64,000 nt of DNA from assembly GCA_015075625.1 (NCBI GenBank), contig JABTTZ010000001.1, forward strand, positions 372,001-436,000. The letters are read 5' to 3'. A model generated the notes under the pieces. It was not told the origin of the DNA and searched no databases. It saw nothing but the letters and a program-made list of their open reading frames with translations. Shown here in pieces: positions 55,201-62,911 of the stretch; the first letter of the stretch is position 1; each line of letters begins with the position of its first letter. The translations under genes were made by a program, and so were the position numbers. Source of the DNA: Anaerolineales bacterium. Lineage in GTDB: Bacteria; Chloroflexota; Anaerolineae; Aggregatilineales; UBA2796.

Positions 55201-56145
55201 GAACGAATCAGGCATGTAGCCTTCGGGGACGGGGAAAAGGGGCAGATGGTAGCCCTTGCTATCAAGGCTGAGATCGCACATTTCGGCAACGAGGACGGTG
55301 TTGGAAAGCGATTCAGGTACTTCTTTGAAAAGGTCAAACATCTCTTGGGGGGAACGTAGAAAGTAGCTGTTGTCGCTCATCCGCATCCGTTTGGCATCGG
55401 CTTTTTTCGTCGCCGTTTGGATGCATAAAAGCGTATCATGCGCATCAGCGTCTTCTTCATAGATATAATGTGTGTCGTTTGTGGCAAGCAGCGGCGCGTT
55501 CACATAGCCCTGATTCTCATAAAGCCACTGGTTAACGGCGGGTAATTCTTCGACCTGTTCGTGGTTTTGGAGTTCGAGAAAAAAGTTTTCTTTACCAAAA
55601 ACATCCTGATACCAGCCCATCAGATGCCGTGCCTGATCCTCATTCCCCGTTTTAATGTGAAAGGGAATTTCCGACCCTATGCAGCCGCTGGTACAGATCA
55701 AGCCCTCAGCGTGCGCGGCAAGGAAGTGTTTGTCGATGCGCGGCTTGCCGTAAAAGCCGTGAAGCTGTGCTGCTGACGCGATCTTCAGTAGGTTCTTGTA
55801 GCCCGTCAGATTACGTGCCAAAAGCAGCAGATGGTAGGACTGTTTCTCGCTTTGATCATGGACAGTCATATCCTGATGAGCAAGGTACGCCTCCATCCCA
55901 ATGATGGGCTTGATACCGACCTTTTTGCAAGAACGATAGAAGTTGATCACCCCGTGCATCGCCCCGTGATCGGTAATTGCCAGCGCCCGCATATTCAGTT
56001 CTTTTGCCCGCGCCGCCAGCTTATCAATCTTGCTCAAGCCATCTAACAAGCTGTATTCAGTGTGAACGTGAAGGTGGACAAAATCAGGCGGGGGAGAGGT
56101 TTCATCCACCGTTGGCGTGATGGGCAAATCGTTGGCATCGCTCAT
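52207..56145 (-). CDS. dnaE: DNA polymerase III alpha subunit
   Basis: The 1312-residue replicative polymerase shows the PHP domain at the start (FVHLHVHTEYSLLDGLSKID), the polymerase palm with MPDIDMDFPDDRR and AYGFNKSHSADYA, and the tandem HhH and OB-fold region further on (TLVGLVSGLNVRLTR). The last 150 residues are a low-complexity, Pro/Thr/Arg-rich and variable part. Length is above the usual 1150-1180 residues because of this tail. I chose ATG 56145; a GTG at 56166 is possible but has no ribosome site. It is followed by the HD gene upstream, read the same way. Confidence 0.95.
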   Translation of the reverse strand: MSDANDLPITPTVDETSPPPDFVHLHVHTEYSLLDGLSKIDKLAARAKELNMRALAITDHGAMHGVINFYRSCKKVGIKPIIGMEAYLAHQDMTVHDQSEKQSYHLLLLARNLTGYKNLLKIASAAQLHGFYGKPRIDKHFLAAHAEGLICTSGCIGSEIPFHIKTGNEDQARHLMGWYQDVFGKENFFLELQNHEQVEELPAVNQWLYENQGYVNAPLLATNDTHYIYEEDADAHDTLLCIQTATKKADAKRMRMSDNSYFLRSPQEMFDLFKEVPESLSNTVLVAEMCDLSLDSKGYHLPLFPVPEGYMPDSFLRHLAESGLRWRFNEITESLQTRLDYELRVIHTMGFDTYFLIVWDLCQFARFADIWWNVRGSAAGSLIAYCLGITNIDPIQNGLIFERFLNPGRLSMPDIDMDFPDDRRMEMIEYAMNKYGAEKVAAIITFGTMKARAAIKDVARTLDIEPSLVNPVTALVPQIPSRPVTLSECLFSEDKEKAVPALREIYENDKRMRPVFDTAITVEGVARNAGTHAAGVIISDKSLTEYLPLYRPIGDTKLSQVTQFPMETCESIGLLKVDFLGLSTLTIMRKACELIERYHGIQYTMDNIPYRPVPGDPLETKRVEALFDLIGRGDTTGVFQLEGGGMKRTVMSMKPRTFEHVVAAIALFRPGPMQFIDSYVKRMHGEEQFEYLHPKLEPILSETYAICVYQEQIQQIAADLFGYTLGDADLMRRAVSKKKPKDLQEHKAIFMEKGPENGVSVEVSKKIFEMIEYFAAYGFNKSHSADYAVLTCQTAYLKAHYPEEYYTALLSVQRDNIADVAVFTNDCRKKGIPVLPPDINSSDLDFTIVETNDPLYGKKRGIRYALSAIKNAGERAIEILLEGRGDQPFRDIGDFCRRVDLRHVGRKTLEVLIKVGAMDSFGDRDALLAVIERLMKYSLDYHEARAAGQLGMFGDEETETFELPKLKDNDRSDSRQRLKWEKELLGLPISSHPLTAVIEKVRDLANYSEIGALRRDEDTDSNDPSLSPHSEINTENVTLVGLVSGLNVRLTRSDDNMGIFTLEDLTGAISCVAFPKKWRQIEGLTKKLVQDEGLAVVRGKYDLSRGDPQIIVESISDQFETVRPAGDDPYTAPTNPSRKRHEAPTNHDLDEPQHATPVPRFVDDSDLGEDGLPNELFNRAATPTPSPRPSTPVHGRVETAPPSFPVLDIAELLGSSAPVPKNPPVLITLTIRRTENPERDQRKITRLRMKLDEYPGRDRYRFRMIMPDGRIVWVEYPDASTHYSREMENFLTEERTKQEITDLDVATLPPND

Positions 56146-56181
56146 GATGGAAATCGCCTCTGGCACTTAAGAATCGGGCAT

Positions 56182-56886
56182 TTAGAAGCGGATCGTTTGG
56201 GCGGTTTGCAAAAACTCCGCCGTGTAGGTGATTTTCGATCCAGTCAGGAGGGCTGAGCGGGCAAAGTGCATGGCGGGGAAATCTTCCATCTCCTCACTGA
56301 CGGTACGCAAGGCAGCGGTGGGACGGCTTGCTCCCCAACGGGTGGTCAGCCGCCGCAGAATGCCCGCCGCGCCGATTTTATCTAGTTTGTCGGCATCATA
56401 GAGGATATGCATGTAGCTATCGGTGGGAGGGGCGAGTTTGGCAATCACGTTTGCCATGCGTTCGATCACCGTCGGATGGTATTCCTCCCGCAGCGCTTTG
56501 CGGATGAGCAGCGCCCCCACGCGCTCATGAGCCGCACCGGTAATCATTTCATCGAGCTTGCCCGCGTCATGAAAAATGCCCATTAAATAAGCGTGTGCCG
56601 GATCGATATCGCTTTCTTCGGCAAGGGCGAGGGCGATCCCCGTCACCCGCAAGGTGTGCGCCCAGAGGTGATGCCACCCCGCGTAGACCGATGCCAAATG
56701 GGTTTGAACGTGATCGGACATGGCGCGGCAGAACGAGTCGGGGGGTTCGGCGGGCAGCCATTCCTCCCGCAAGGCGGCAAGAAAACTGCGTGAGGCGGCG
56801 CTCATTGTCAGGTGGGTTGCCCAATCATTGGGAGAATAAAGCGCTTCTTCGGCATGACTGGTGAGTTCGCTCACAAGCTGACGCAT
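56182..56886 (-). CDS. HD-domain phosphohydrolase
   Basis: About 234 residues. The HD motif begins with WAHTLRVTGIALALA, then FHDAGKLDE, and later HP and DADKLDK residues complete the metal site, giving the H...HD...D pattern. Such enzymes hydrolyse nucleotides or phosphodiesters. The start at 56886 has GGGAGG six bases upstream, whereas the longer frame from 56934 has none. It lies just upstream of dnaE, with 36 bases between. Exact substrate unknown. Confidence 0.85.
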   Translation of the reverse strand: MRQLVSELTSHAEEALYSPNDWATHLTMSAASRSFLAALREEWLPAEPPDSFCRAMSDHVQTHLASVYAGWHHLWAHTLRVTGIALALAEESDIDPAHAYLMGIFHDAGKLDEMITGAAHERVGALLIRKALREEYHPTVIERMANVIAKLAPPTDSYMHILYDADKLDKIGAAGILRRLTTRWGASRPTAALRTVSEEMEDFPAMHFARSALLTGSKITYTAEFLQTAQTIRF

Positions 56887-56963
56887 TGTTCCTCCCCGGT
56901 GGTCTTTTCCGCTGCTCATCGTTGGTTCTGCCACCTCCTCCTAAACCGCGATCAGGGTGTCGA

Positions 56964-58019
56964 TCACGGTGCGGGAATCTTCAGTTGTTGTCCAACACGG
57001 AGGAAATCATTAGCGAGATTGTTTGCTGCTTTCAACGCTTGCACAGTAATCCCAAACTTGCGGGCAATCGCTCCCATCGTATCGCCTTCGACAACGGTAT
57101 AGATGCGATCTGTCAAGATGATCGGGGTGGCGGGATTGGTGGGCGCGGCGGGCTGTCCGGGTTGGGCTGGCGCAACGGTGGGGACGGTGCAGTTGGGAAT
57201 GGCAATTTGCTGTCCCACAGAGAGCGAATTCGGATTTGCCGCCAAGCGCGGGTTCGCCGCTAAGATCACTTGCACATCCACCCCAAATTTACGGGCAATC
57301 TGGTAAAGCGTATCGCCCGGCTGGACGATGTAATCGCACGGGTTGGCGGTAGGTAGCGCCGTCGGCGTGGCGGGCAAGCCATCGGTGTTGGGCGGGGGGA
57401 TAGGTGTTGGCGCGGCGTTGCAGTTGGGAATGATCAAGGTTTCGCCGGGTTGAAGGTTCGTCTCCCGTCCACGCACACTGGGATTGGCGGCAAGAAGCGC
57501 CTGCGCATCAATACCGCGCTCACGGGCAATCTTCAGCAGCCATTCGCCCGGCTGGACAGTGTGAACACAGGGGTTATCCGTCGGGAGCGCCGTTGGGGTC
57601 GGGAGCAGCGGCGCGGTCTCCGTCGGGGTGGCGGGCAGCACGCCGAGATCGTTCGGTGTCAGCGTTGGAAACACGACAAACTCAGTCGGCGTTAGCAACC
57701 CCTCTGGAGCGGTAGTAGGAAAATCCACTGTCGGAATGTCCGTAGGGGTGGGGACGGTGAAGGTTGCTGTTGGTGGGGTGAACCCTTCCGGCGGCAGCGG
57801 CGTGATGAACGGCGCTGGGGTTGGTGTTTCAAGAGGGGGAGGGTTGGTGGGAAATTCGGTGGGCGATTCGAGTGGGAACTCTGTTGCGGTGAGCGTTGGC
57901 GGGATCATCGTCAGCGCTGCCACATCTACTGGAGAGGGGGTGATCCCACTGCCAGCCGGCTGAAAACAAGCAGCAACAAGGGTGGCGATGAGAAAAAACG
58001 CCCCCACAACACGAATCAT
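56964..58019 (-). CDS. LysM-repeat lipoprotein with Pro/Thr linker
   Basis: About 351 residues: a signal peptide with lipobox VAAC, a long Pro/Thr-rich linker (about 25-140) and three LysM modules (CVHTVQPGEWLLKIARERGID, CDYIVQPGDTLYQIARKFGVD and IYTVVEGDTMGAIARKFGIT truncated here). The first two begin and end with cysteines, so each may be closed by a disulphide. It would bind peptidoglycan outside the membrane without cutting it. No catalytic domain is present. It lies upstream of the HD gene in the same direction. Confidence 0.88.
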   Translation of the reverse strand: MIRVVGAFFLIATLVAACFQPAGSGITPSPVDVAALTMIPPTLTATEFPLESPTEFPTNPPPLETPTPAPFITPLPPEGFTPPTATFTVPTPTDIPTVDFPTTAPEGLLTPTEFVVFPTLTPNDLGVLPATPTETAPLLPTPTALPTDNPCVHTVQPGEWLLKIARERGIDAQALLAANPSVRGRETNLQPGETLIIPNCNAAPTPIPPPNTDGLPATPTALPTANPCDYIVQPGDTLYQIARKFGVDVQVILAANPRLAANPNSLSVGQQIAIPNCTVPTVAPAQPGQPAAPTNPATPIILTDRIYTVVEGDTMGAIARKFGITVQALKAANNLANDFLRVGQQLKIPAP

Positions 58020-58134
58020 GCCCCCATAACGCACCTTGCCCAAAAAACGCTCCGCCTTAGACTATCCCCATCTATCTAGAGAAAAGAATACCAAGAGATG
58101 GGGGGAAAAACAAATGGTCGCCCCGCAAGAAAGG

Positions 58135-61077
58135 TTACCACCGATTCCGGCGGGAGTGATTGTTGTAACTCCCCCGTTGGTAGCAGTTATCACAGAGCGG
58201 AAAGCGGTGATTCAAAGGCAGTTTCGTCCGGCAGTTGATGCAGCGTGCCGCCGTATCCAGCCTCCGCAAAAGCGCCGCATCAACGCTCAACGACCATTCC
58301 GAACGGAGCGAGCGCACCCAGGCTTCGTCGGGTCCGAACAACTGAAATTCGCGCCGTCCAGACAGCCAAAGGTAAATATCCGAACACGAAATTGCCGCCT
58401 CCGTTTGGTCGAGATCGAAATCGCTCTCAATTTCTAAAGGCGCTTCGGGTGGGAAGGGCATCGACTCCCCATTGATGATCGCCCGCGCACAGCGCAGCCA
58501 ATATTGACGGCTGTTTTCCCGCGTGGGCGCATTCACCAACTGGACGGCTGCCGCCAACCCAATTTTTTCTACATCGGAATCAGAGAGCATCTGGGCAAGG
58601 GCGATACGCTCGTCAATATCGGCAGGTTCAATGACATCGCGTAGGGAATCGGGGATCGATTCCAATTCCCGCCATTGGGCAAAACGGTGCGCCAAACTGC
58701 CGGGGATCATCTCCAAATCTTCGACTTCGGGGGCAACACGGGCATGTTCTAGTGCGTCTGGCTCGGTTTCATAGAGTTGGCGGAGCAGTTTCAAGCCGCC
58801 GCGCTCCACCGCGCCAATCAACCCCGCCGACGCATAGCCAAAGCGCCCGGCACGTCCGCCGATCTGCCGAATCTCCATCGTGCTGAGCAAGCGGACATTT
58901 TTCCCGTCATATTTTTCTAGCTCATAGAAACAGACATTATCGGCTGGCAAGTTCAAGCCCATGCCCACCGCGTCGGTTGCCACACAAATTTCTGTCTCCC
59001 CCTGGGCAAAGCGATCCGCCTGACGGCGGCGCACTTCGGGGGGGAGGTTGCCATAAATGACGGAGACCCGCCGTCCATACCGTTCTAGCTCTGTTTTCAG
59101 CCGCAAGACCATCTTCCGCGAAAAGGCGACGAGGATCGTCTTGGGAGGCATATGCTCCAACGACCAGGGGCGAGGGGCAATTTCCAGCGGGGTCAGCCGT
59201 TCGTGGGTGACCACCTCACACTGCATCTCCGCCTCTTTCACAAGACGCTCTATAAGCGTGCGGGCAAAGGGCGGAGTGATCACCCGAATCAGCGGCGAAC
59301 GAGCCTCCATGAATGCCCGCGTCCATGCCCAACCGCGATCTGCATCGGCAAGCATATGGGCTTCGTCAATGATCACCAATTCCCCGCTGTTTTGGGGGTT
59401 GAACATCTCAATGGTAGAGGCAGTGATTTGCGCCCCCGGCACGGGGATGTATTCCTCCCCCGTCAGCAAGTTGCAATACACCCCTCGGCGGTTGAGCCGG
59501 TCAAAAATTTCATAGGCAAGCAGGCGCAGCGGGGCGAGATACCACCCACTCCCCGCCGCTACCAGCGCCTCCAGCGCATGGTGTGTTTTTCCGCTGTTCG
59601 TCGGTCCCACGTGAATGACAACGCGCTGATCGGCGCGTCCTGGGTGCGCCCAGGTGGGAAACGCCGCCAACAATTTCGCCCGTAATTCTTCTTTTTGGCG
59701 GCGCTCGGTGTCGCGGCGGCGGCGGTCTTCATCGCGTTGGCGGCGCTGCTGTTCCTTGCGGAGCGTTTCCGTCTGTTTCCAATCGTCGCGCCCACCCTGA
59801 ACCCGCTCGTGAAAAGCCGCAAGAGTCAGTTCGGCATACTCTGTCCCATGAAGGACATCGCGGAGCGCTCCCCACCGCAGTTTTACATGACCTCGGCGGC
59901 GAATACGCTCCAGAATGGCGCGTGCTTCTGCCTCGCCAAAGGCAAGTTTGACCTCCCGCAGGTGGAGCAATTCTAAATCTTCAATAGCGATTTGGTGGGC
60001 AGGGTGAGCAAGGATGTCTTTGACTTCAACGACAGCAACGCGCAGTTTCCCCTCAGGGTCTAGAATGCTGCTCAAGCTATGTTCGGTGATCGCCGTTTGG
60101 AGGGTGCTTTCCTTAACACCGATCTGCTTTGCCGCATGGGGAAGAATATACGTCCGCGCAATGACCTTTTCGCGGAAGGTCAATCCCTCAACGGCATCCT
60201 CTTTCAGGCGATTTCCGCAAAGCGTTAAAAGTGCCTCCCAATCGGAATCTTTGGGTTGGACGGCTTCTACGGCAAAATTGTAGGGGGTGACCTCATCCGC
60301 CTCACTGAGCGTCACCCACGCCACCTCCCCGCGTGGGGAAGGGACATTGAACAAGCGCAGCCCGCCATAGGCAAGCGCCTTCTCCAGCAGTTTGAACCCG
60401 TAAGCCTCGACAAGGGCGGCGCGGGGGAGCGTCTGTGCGGGTGATTCGCGCAGTTGGGCAATCATCGCTTCCCGTGCCGGAAGGACAACCCGCCGTTCCA
60501 AGATGTGATCGACGCTCTCGCGGGAAATCCGCAGTGGGTCAAAAATGATACCCTCCGAGGATTTGAGCAAATTTGCTTGGATCAGGGTCAAGAGGTGCGT
60601 TTCATCACCTGCTTCAAGAACCACCTGCTCACGGGGGAGATAGCCTTCCGTCCCCTCGAAACGGTTCAAGAGGCGGTTCAGCGCTGGATCGTCAAGCGTT
60701 GTCAGGCGTTCTTCACGGATGCTGAACCGTTCGGGGATGCTCCGCACGGCAGGGCGTCCATCCAATTTCAGCGGGGGGATGCTCCCCGGATATTCAGCGC
60801 TGCGCCGCCGAAGTTCGTCAGCGTTCAGGCGGTCAAGGGCATAGAGGTAATCGCCTTCTTGCCCAATCAAGCCATCGTTGAGTGCCTCAGCAATCACCTC
60901 TGCCCGCCCGCCGGCGCCCAGCTTGGGATCGTTGAGTTTTGTGCGATGAAAAAACCCCTCCGGCGACGCTTCGAGGAGTGTGACGAGGTGGCGTGGCGTG
61001 AGGATACGTGCCTCACTGGTTGTTTTGTTCTTAGGCATGGTCGTTGATGTTGGGTCTAGTTTCGCTAGGGTTGTCAC
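58135..61077 (-). CDS. SUV3-like DEAH helicase with a large novel N-terminus and C-terminal zinc ribbon
   Basis: A 980-residue superfamily 2 helicase. Walker A is GPTNSGKT (491-498), Walker B is DEAH (571-574), and motif VI is QIGGRAGRFG (738-747), matching SUV3-type RNA helicases, followed by a SUV3 C-terminal-like helical part. A zinc ribbon-like CINC...CDNC pair ends the protein. The first 480 residues are not typical for SUV3: they contain a winged-helix-like part (about 25-80), an excisionase/MerR-like helix-turn-helix stretch (about 310-355) and a basic coiled segment (440-470). The GTG start overlaps the CoiA-like stop by four bases (GTGA); ATG 61038 is the alternative start. RNA or DNA unwinding is expected; targets unknown. 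Confidence 0.85.
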   Translation of the reverse strand: MTTLAKLDPTSTTMPKNKTTSEARILTPRHLVTLLEASPEGFFHRTKLNDPKLGAGGRAEVIAEALNDGLIGQEGDYLYALDRLNADELRRRSAEYPGSIPPLKLDGRPAVRSIPERFSIREERLTTLDDPALNRLLNRFEGTEGYLPREQVVLEAGDETHLLTLIQANLLKSSEGIIFDPLRISRESVDHILERRVVLPAREAMIAQLRESPAQTLPRAALVEAYGFKLLEKALAYGGLRLFNVPSPRGEVAWVTLSEADEVTPYNFAVEAVQPKDSDWEALLTLCGNRLKEDAVEGLTFREKVIARTYILPHAAKQIGVKESTLQTAITEHSLSSILDPEGKLRVAVVEVKDILAHPAHQIAIEDLELLHLREVKLAFGEAEARAILERIRRRGHVKLRWGALRDVLHGTEYAELTLAAFHERVQGGRDDWKQTETLRKEQQRRQRDEDRRRRDTERRQKEELRAKLLAAFPTWAHPGRADQRVVIHVGPTNSGKTHHALEALVAAGSGWYLAPLRLLAYEIFDRLNRRGVYCNLLTGEEYIPVPGAQITASTIEMFNPQNSGELVIIDEAHMLADADRGWAWTRAFMEARSPLIRVITPPFARTLIERLVKEAEMQCEVVTHERLTPLEIAPRPWSLEHMPPKTILVAFSRKMVLRLKTELERYGRRVSVIYGNLPPEVRRRQADRFAQGETEICVATDAVGMGLNLPADNVCFYELEKYDGKNVRLLSTMEIRQIGGRAGRFGYASAGLIGAVERGGLKLLRQLYETEPDALEHARVAPEVEDLEMIPGSLAHRFAQWRELESIPDSLRDVIEPADIDERIALAQMLSDSDVEKIGLAAAVQLVNAPTRENSRQYWLRCARAIINGESMPFPPEAPLEIESDFDLDQTEAAISCSDIYLWLSGRREFQLFGPDEAWVRSLRSEWSLSVDAALLRRLDTAARCINCRTKLPLNHRFPLCDNCYQRGSYNNHSRRNRW

Positions 61078-62108
61078 TGAGTAGCAATAAGCATCGCGGC
61101 AATATCATAGGCGGTTGCGCGGCGCGTGCGGAAACGTTCATCAATACGAGGGGTCGATTTTTCCCCCGGCGCGTGTCGCCGTCCGGCAATGGCGGCGGTG
61201 TCGTTCAACATAACATAAAAAAGCGAAATGCTTTCCCCACTGCTGAGCGGAAGCAAGCGGTGGTAGATGGTTAACCCCCCAATGCGGCTGATTTCCCCAC
61301 CAACAACCTCTCGCCACCGCGCCGCTGTGAGCCACAGTGTTTTTCCGCCCACACGGACGAGATCGGCTAACCCTTGCAAGGTTTCCACGCGGGCGAGAAA
61401 GCGGCGGGCGCTGAGCGCGGTCTCGGTGAGGATGCGCAGCGTCTCGCCCCCCTCCCGAACAATACCCCCCGCCGCCGCCCACACCGGACAAGGCGTATTA
61501 CGAATTGCTCGCATCTGATCGTCTGTCAGCCACCCGCGCAGGGCGTCTCTAAGGACAATACCCTTATGCGAGGTAGCCAACTGCTCTAGAATATGCCCAG
61601 AGAGTTCGATCTCCCATGCGGGGCGGTCTGGAAAGAGCAGCGGGGTAGGTGTTTGGTGGGCATAAGGTGATACAACGCCGGCTTGCAGTGTGCCATGAAT
61701 CACTTCCGCTGCTCCGCTCCCGGTGCCAATCAACGCCACGTCTAACACATGCCCCTTCTCTTGAACATTTTCACGAACGTCCGAAACATTCTCTAAAAGG
61801 GTAAGCGCATGGTGCTGCCCACAATAGGGGCAAGGCACATTCAACCGATAGCGTTCCCCATTGACGAGGGCGTCTTTGAGGGCAAGGGCAATAAAACGGC
61901 GCAGTGTCGCACGTTCGACACGCTCTAAGGTACAATCCGTCTCCACCTCGTGGGCGTAATGATGCTGTACATGCTGCCCCATCCGTGCAATCATGGACTG
62001 CTGGCAGCAGGGACAACGATAGGATGCGCCGCGTAATGCGCGGGTGATTGGGGTAGGGACACCGTGTTCGTCCAGCGCCCAGCGAAATTCAATCGAATGG
62101 ACACTCAT
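61074..62108 (-). CDS. CoiA-like zinc-finger, nuclease-fold protein
   Basis: The 344-residue protein begins with a CPCC (32-35) plus HHYAH (49-53) and a second CPYC (93-96), a pattern seen in CoiA-type competence proteins and their relatives. A D-x(n)-E-V-I strand (Asp123, Glu135) that follows resembles the core of PD-(D/E)XK nucleases, although the K is not obvious. The second half is unassigned, with several Trp and Arg residues. It is co-translated with the SUV3-like helicase, its stop overlapping the helicase GTG. CoiA itself is needed for natural transformation, but no com genes are visible here. Role is open. Confidence 0.6.
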   Translation of the reverse strand: MSVHSIEFRWALDEHGVPTPITRALRGASYRCPCCQQSMIARMGQHVQHHYAHEVETDCTLERVERATLRRFIALALKDALVNGERYRLNVPCPYCGQHHALTLLENVSDVRENVQEKGHVLDVALIGTGSGAAEVIHGTLQAGVVSPYAHQTPTPLLFPDRPAWEIELSGHILEQLATSHKGIVLRDALRGWLTDDQMRAIRNTPCPVWAAAGGIVREGGETLRILTETALSARRFLARVETLQGLADLVRVGGKTLWLTAARWREVVGGEISRIGGLTIYHRLLPLSSGESISLFYVMLNDTAAIAGRRHAPGEKSTPRIDERFRTRRATAYDIAAMLIATQ

Positions 62109-62135
62109 GGCACATCTATTGTATCATGGAATTAA

Positions 62136-62149
62136 GGGACACCGTGTCC
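62136..62149. promoter_or_regulatory. Palindrome between the CoiA-like gene and the response regulator
   Basis: GGGACACCGTGTCC contains the perfect arms GGACAC / GTGTCC around one C. A near copy, GGGACACCGTGTTC, lies at 62056-62069 inside the start of the CoiA-like gene. It lies in the divergent gap and could be an operator. Confidence 0.35.
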
Positions 62150-62197
62150 AAAGTAGTGTAGAAACCCCCGACGTGTTAGGAAAGCGTGAGGCAGCCC

Positions 62198-62911
62198 ATG
62201 ACCCCCAAGCGAATCCTCATTGTGGAAGATGATCTGGTCACCCAGACCCTCCTTCGGGAAATTTTGGAGCGGGAAGGGTTTAACACAAACGCTGTCGGGG
62301 ATGGACCAGATGCCCTTGCCCACCTTCAGCGCAGCGGACTACCAGAGTTAATCTTGATCGACCTCGGCTTGCCGACAATGCATGGCTTTGAACTTTGCCG
62401 TCGGGTGAAGCGGATGGGCGATATCCCTATCATGATCCTCACGGGCGATACGTCTCCCCAGACGGCAACGGAAGGACTGCACGACTACGCCGAAGATTAC
62501 ATTCGCAAGCCATTTGATGTTGACGAGGTTGTGGCACGTATCAAGCGCGTTCTCAGCCGCTTGTCGGGCGATGGTAGCAGCCCGCTAGAAATTATCGACA
62601 GCGCCTTGACGATTGATTTTGTGAACAACCGCGTGATTGTTGACCAGACTCCCGTGCTGCTTTCCCCAATTGAGACAAATTTGTTATATATCCTCTACCG
62701 CAATCGGGGGCGCCTCGTCAGCAATGAGGCACTCATGGCACGGGTGTGGGGAGAAGACGACTTGCATGAAAGCCTTCGCGTCCACATCCACCGCTTACGG
62801 AAAAAACTAGAAGGGAAAACGAAGCGCGACTATATTCTTACCGAGCGCGGCTATGGCTATTTATTTGCCGTTGAGCCAGCCGAAAACGAAGGGCATGATT
62901 ATGACGAATGA
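62198..62911 (+). CDS. OmpR/PhoB-family response regulator
   Basis: A 237-residue two-component regulator. The receiver domain has acidic residues EDD (10-12), phospho-acceptor Asp55 (LILIDLGLP), Thr82 and Lys104 (YIRKPF). The C-terminal winged helix (about 135-230) contains the OmpR-type turn with RLVSNEALMARVWGED and the recognition part LHESLRVHIHRLRKKL. ATG 62198 follows GAGG; the GTG at 62186 is a weaker option. The kinase starts 11 bases before its stop, so they are co-translated. Target genes cannot be read from the window. Confidence 0.93.
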   Translation: MTPKRILIVEDDLVTQTLLREILEREGFNTNAVGDGPDALAHLQRSGLPELILIDLGLPTMHGFELCRRVKRMGDIPIMILTGDTSPQTATEGLHDYAEDYIRKPFDVDEVVARIKRVLSRLSGDGSSPLEIIDSALTIDFVNNRVIVDQTPVLLSPIETNLLYILYRNRGRLVSNEALMARVWGEDDLHESLRVHIHRLRKKLEGKTKRDYILTERGYGYLFAVEPAENEGHDYDE

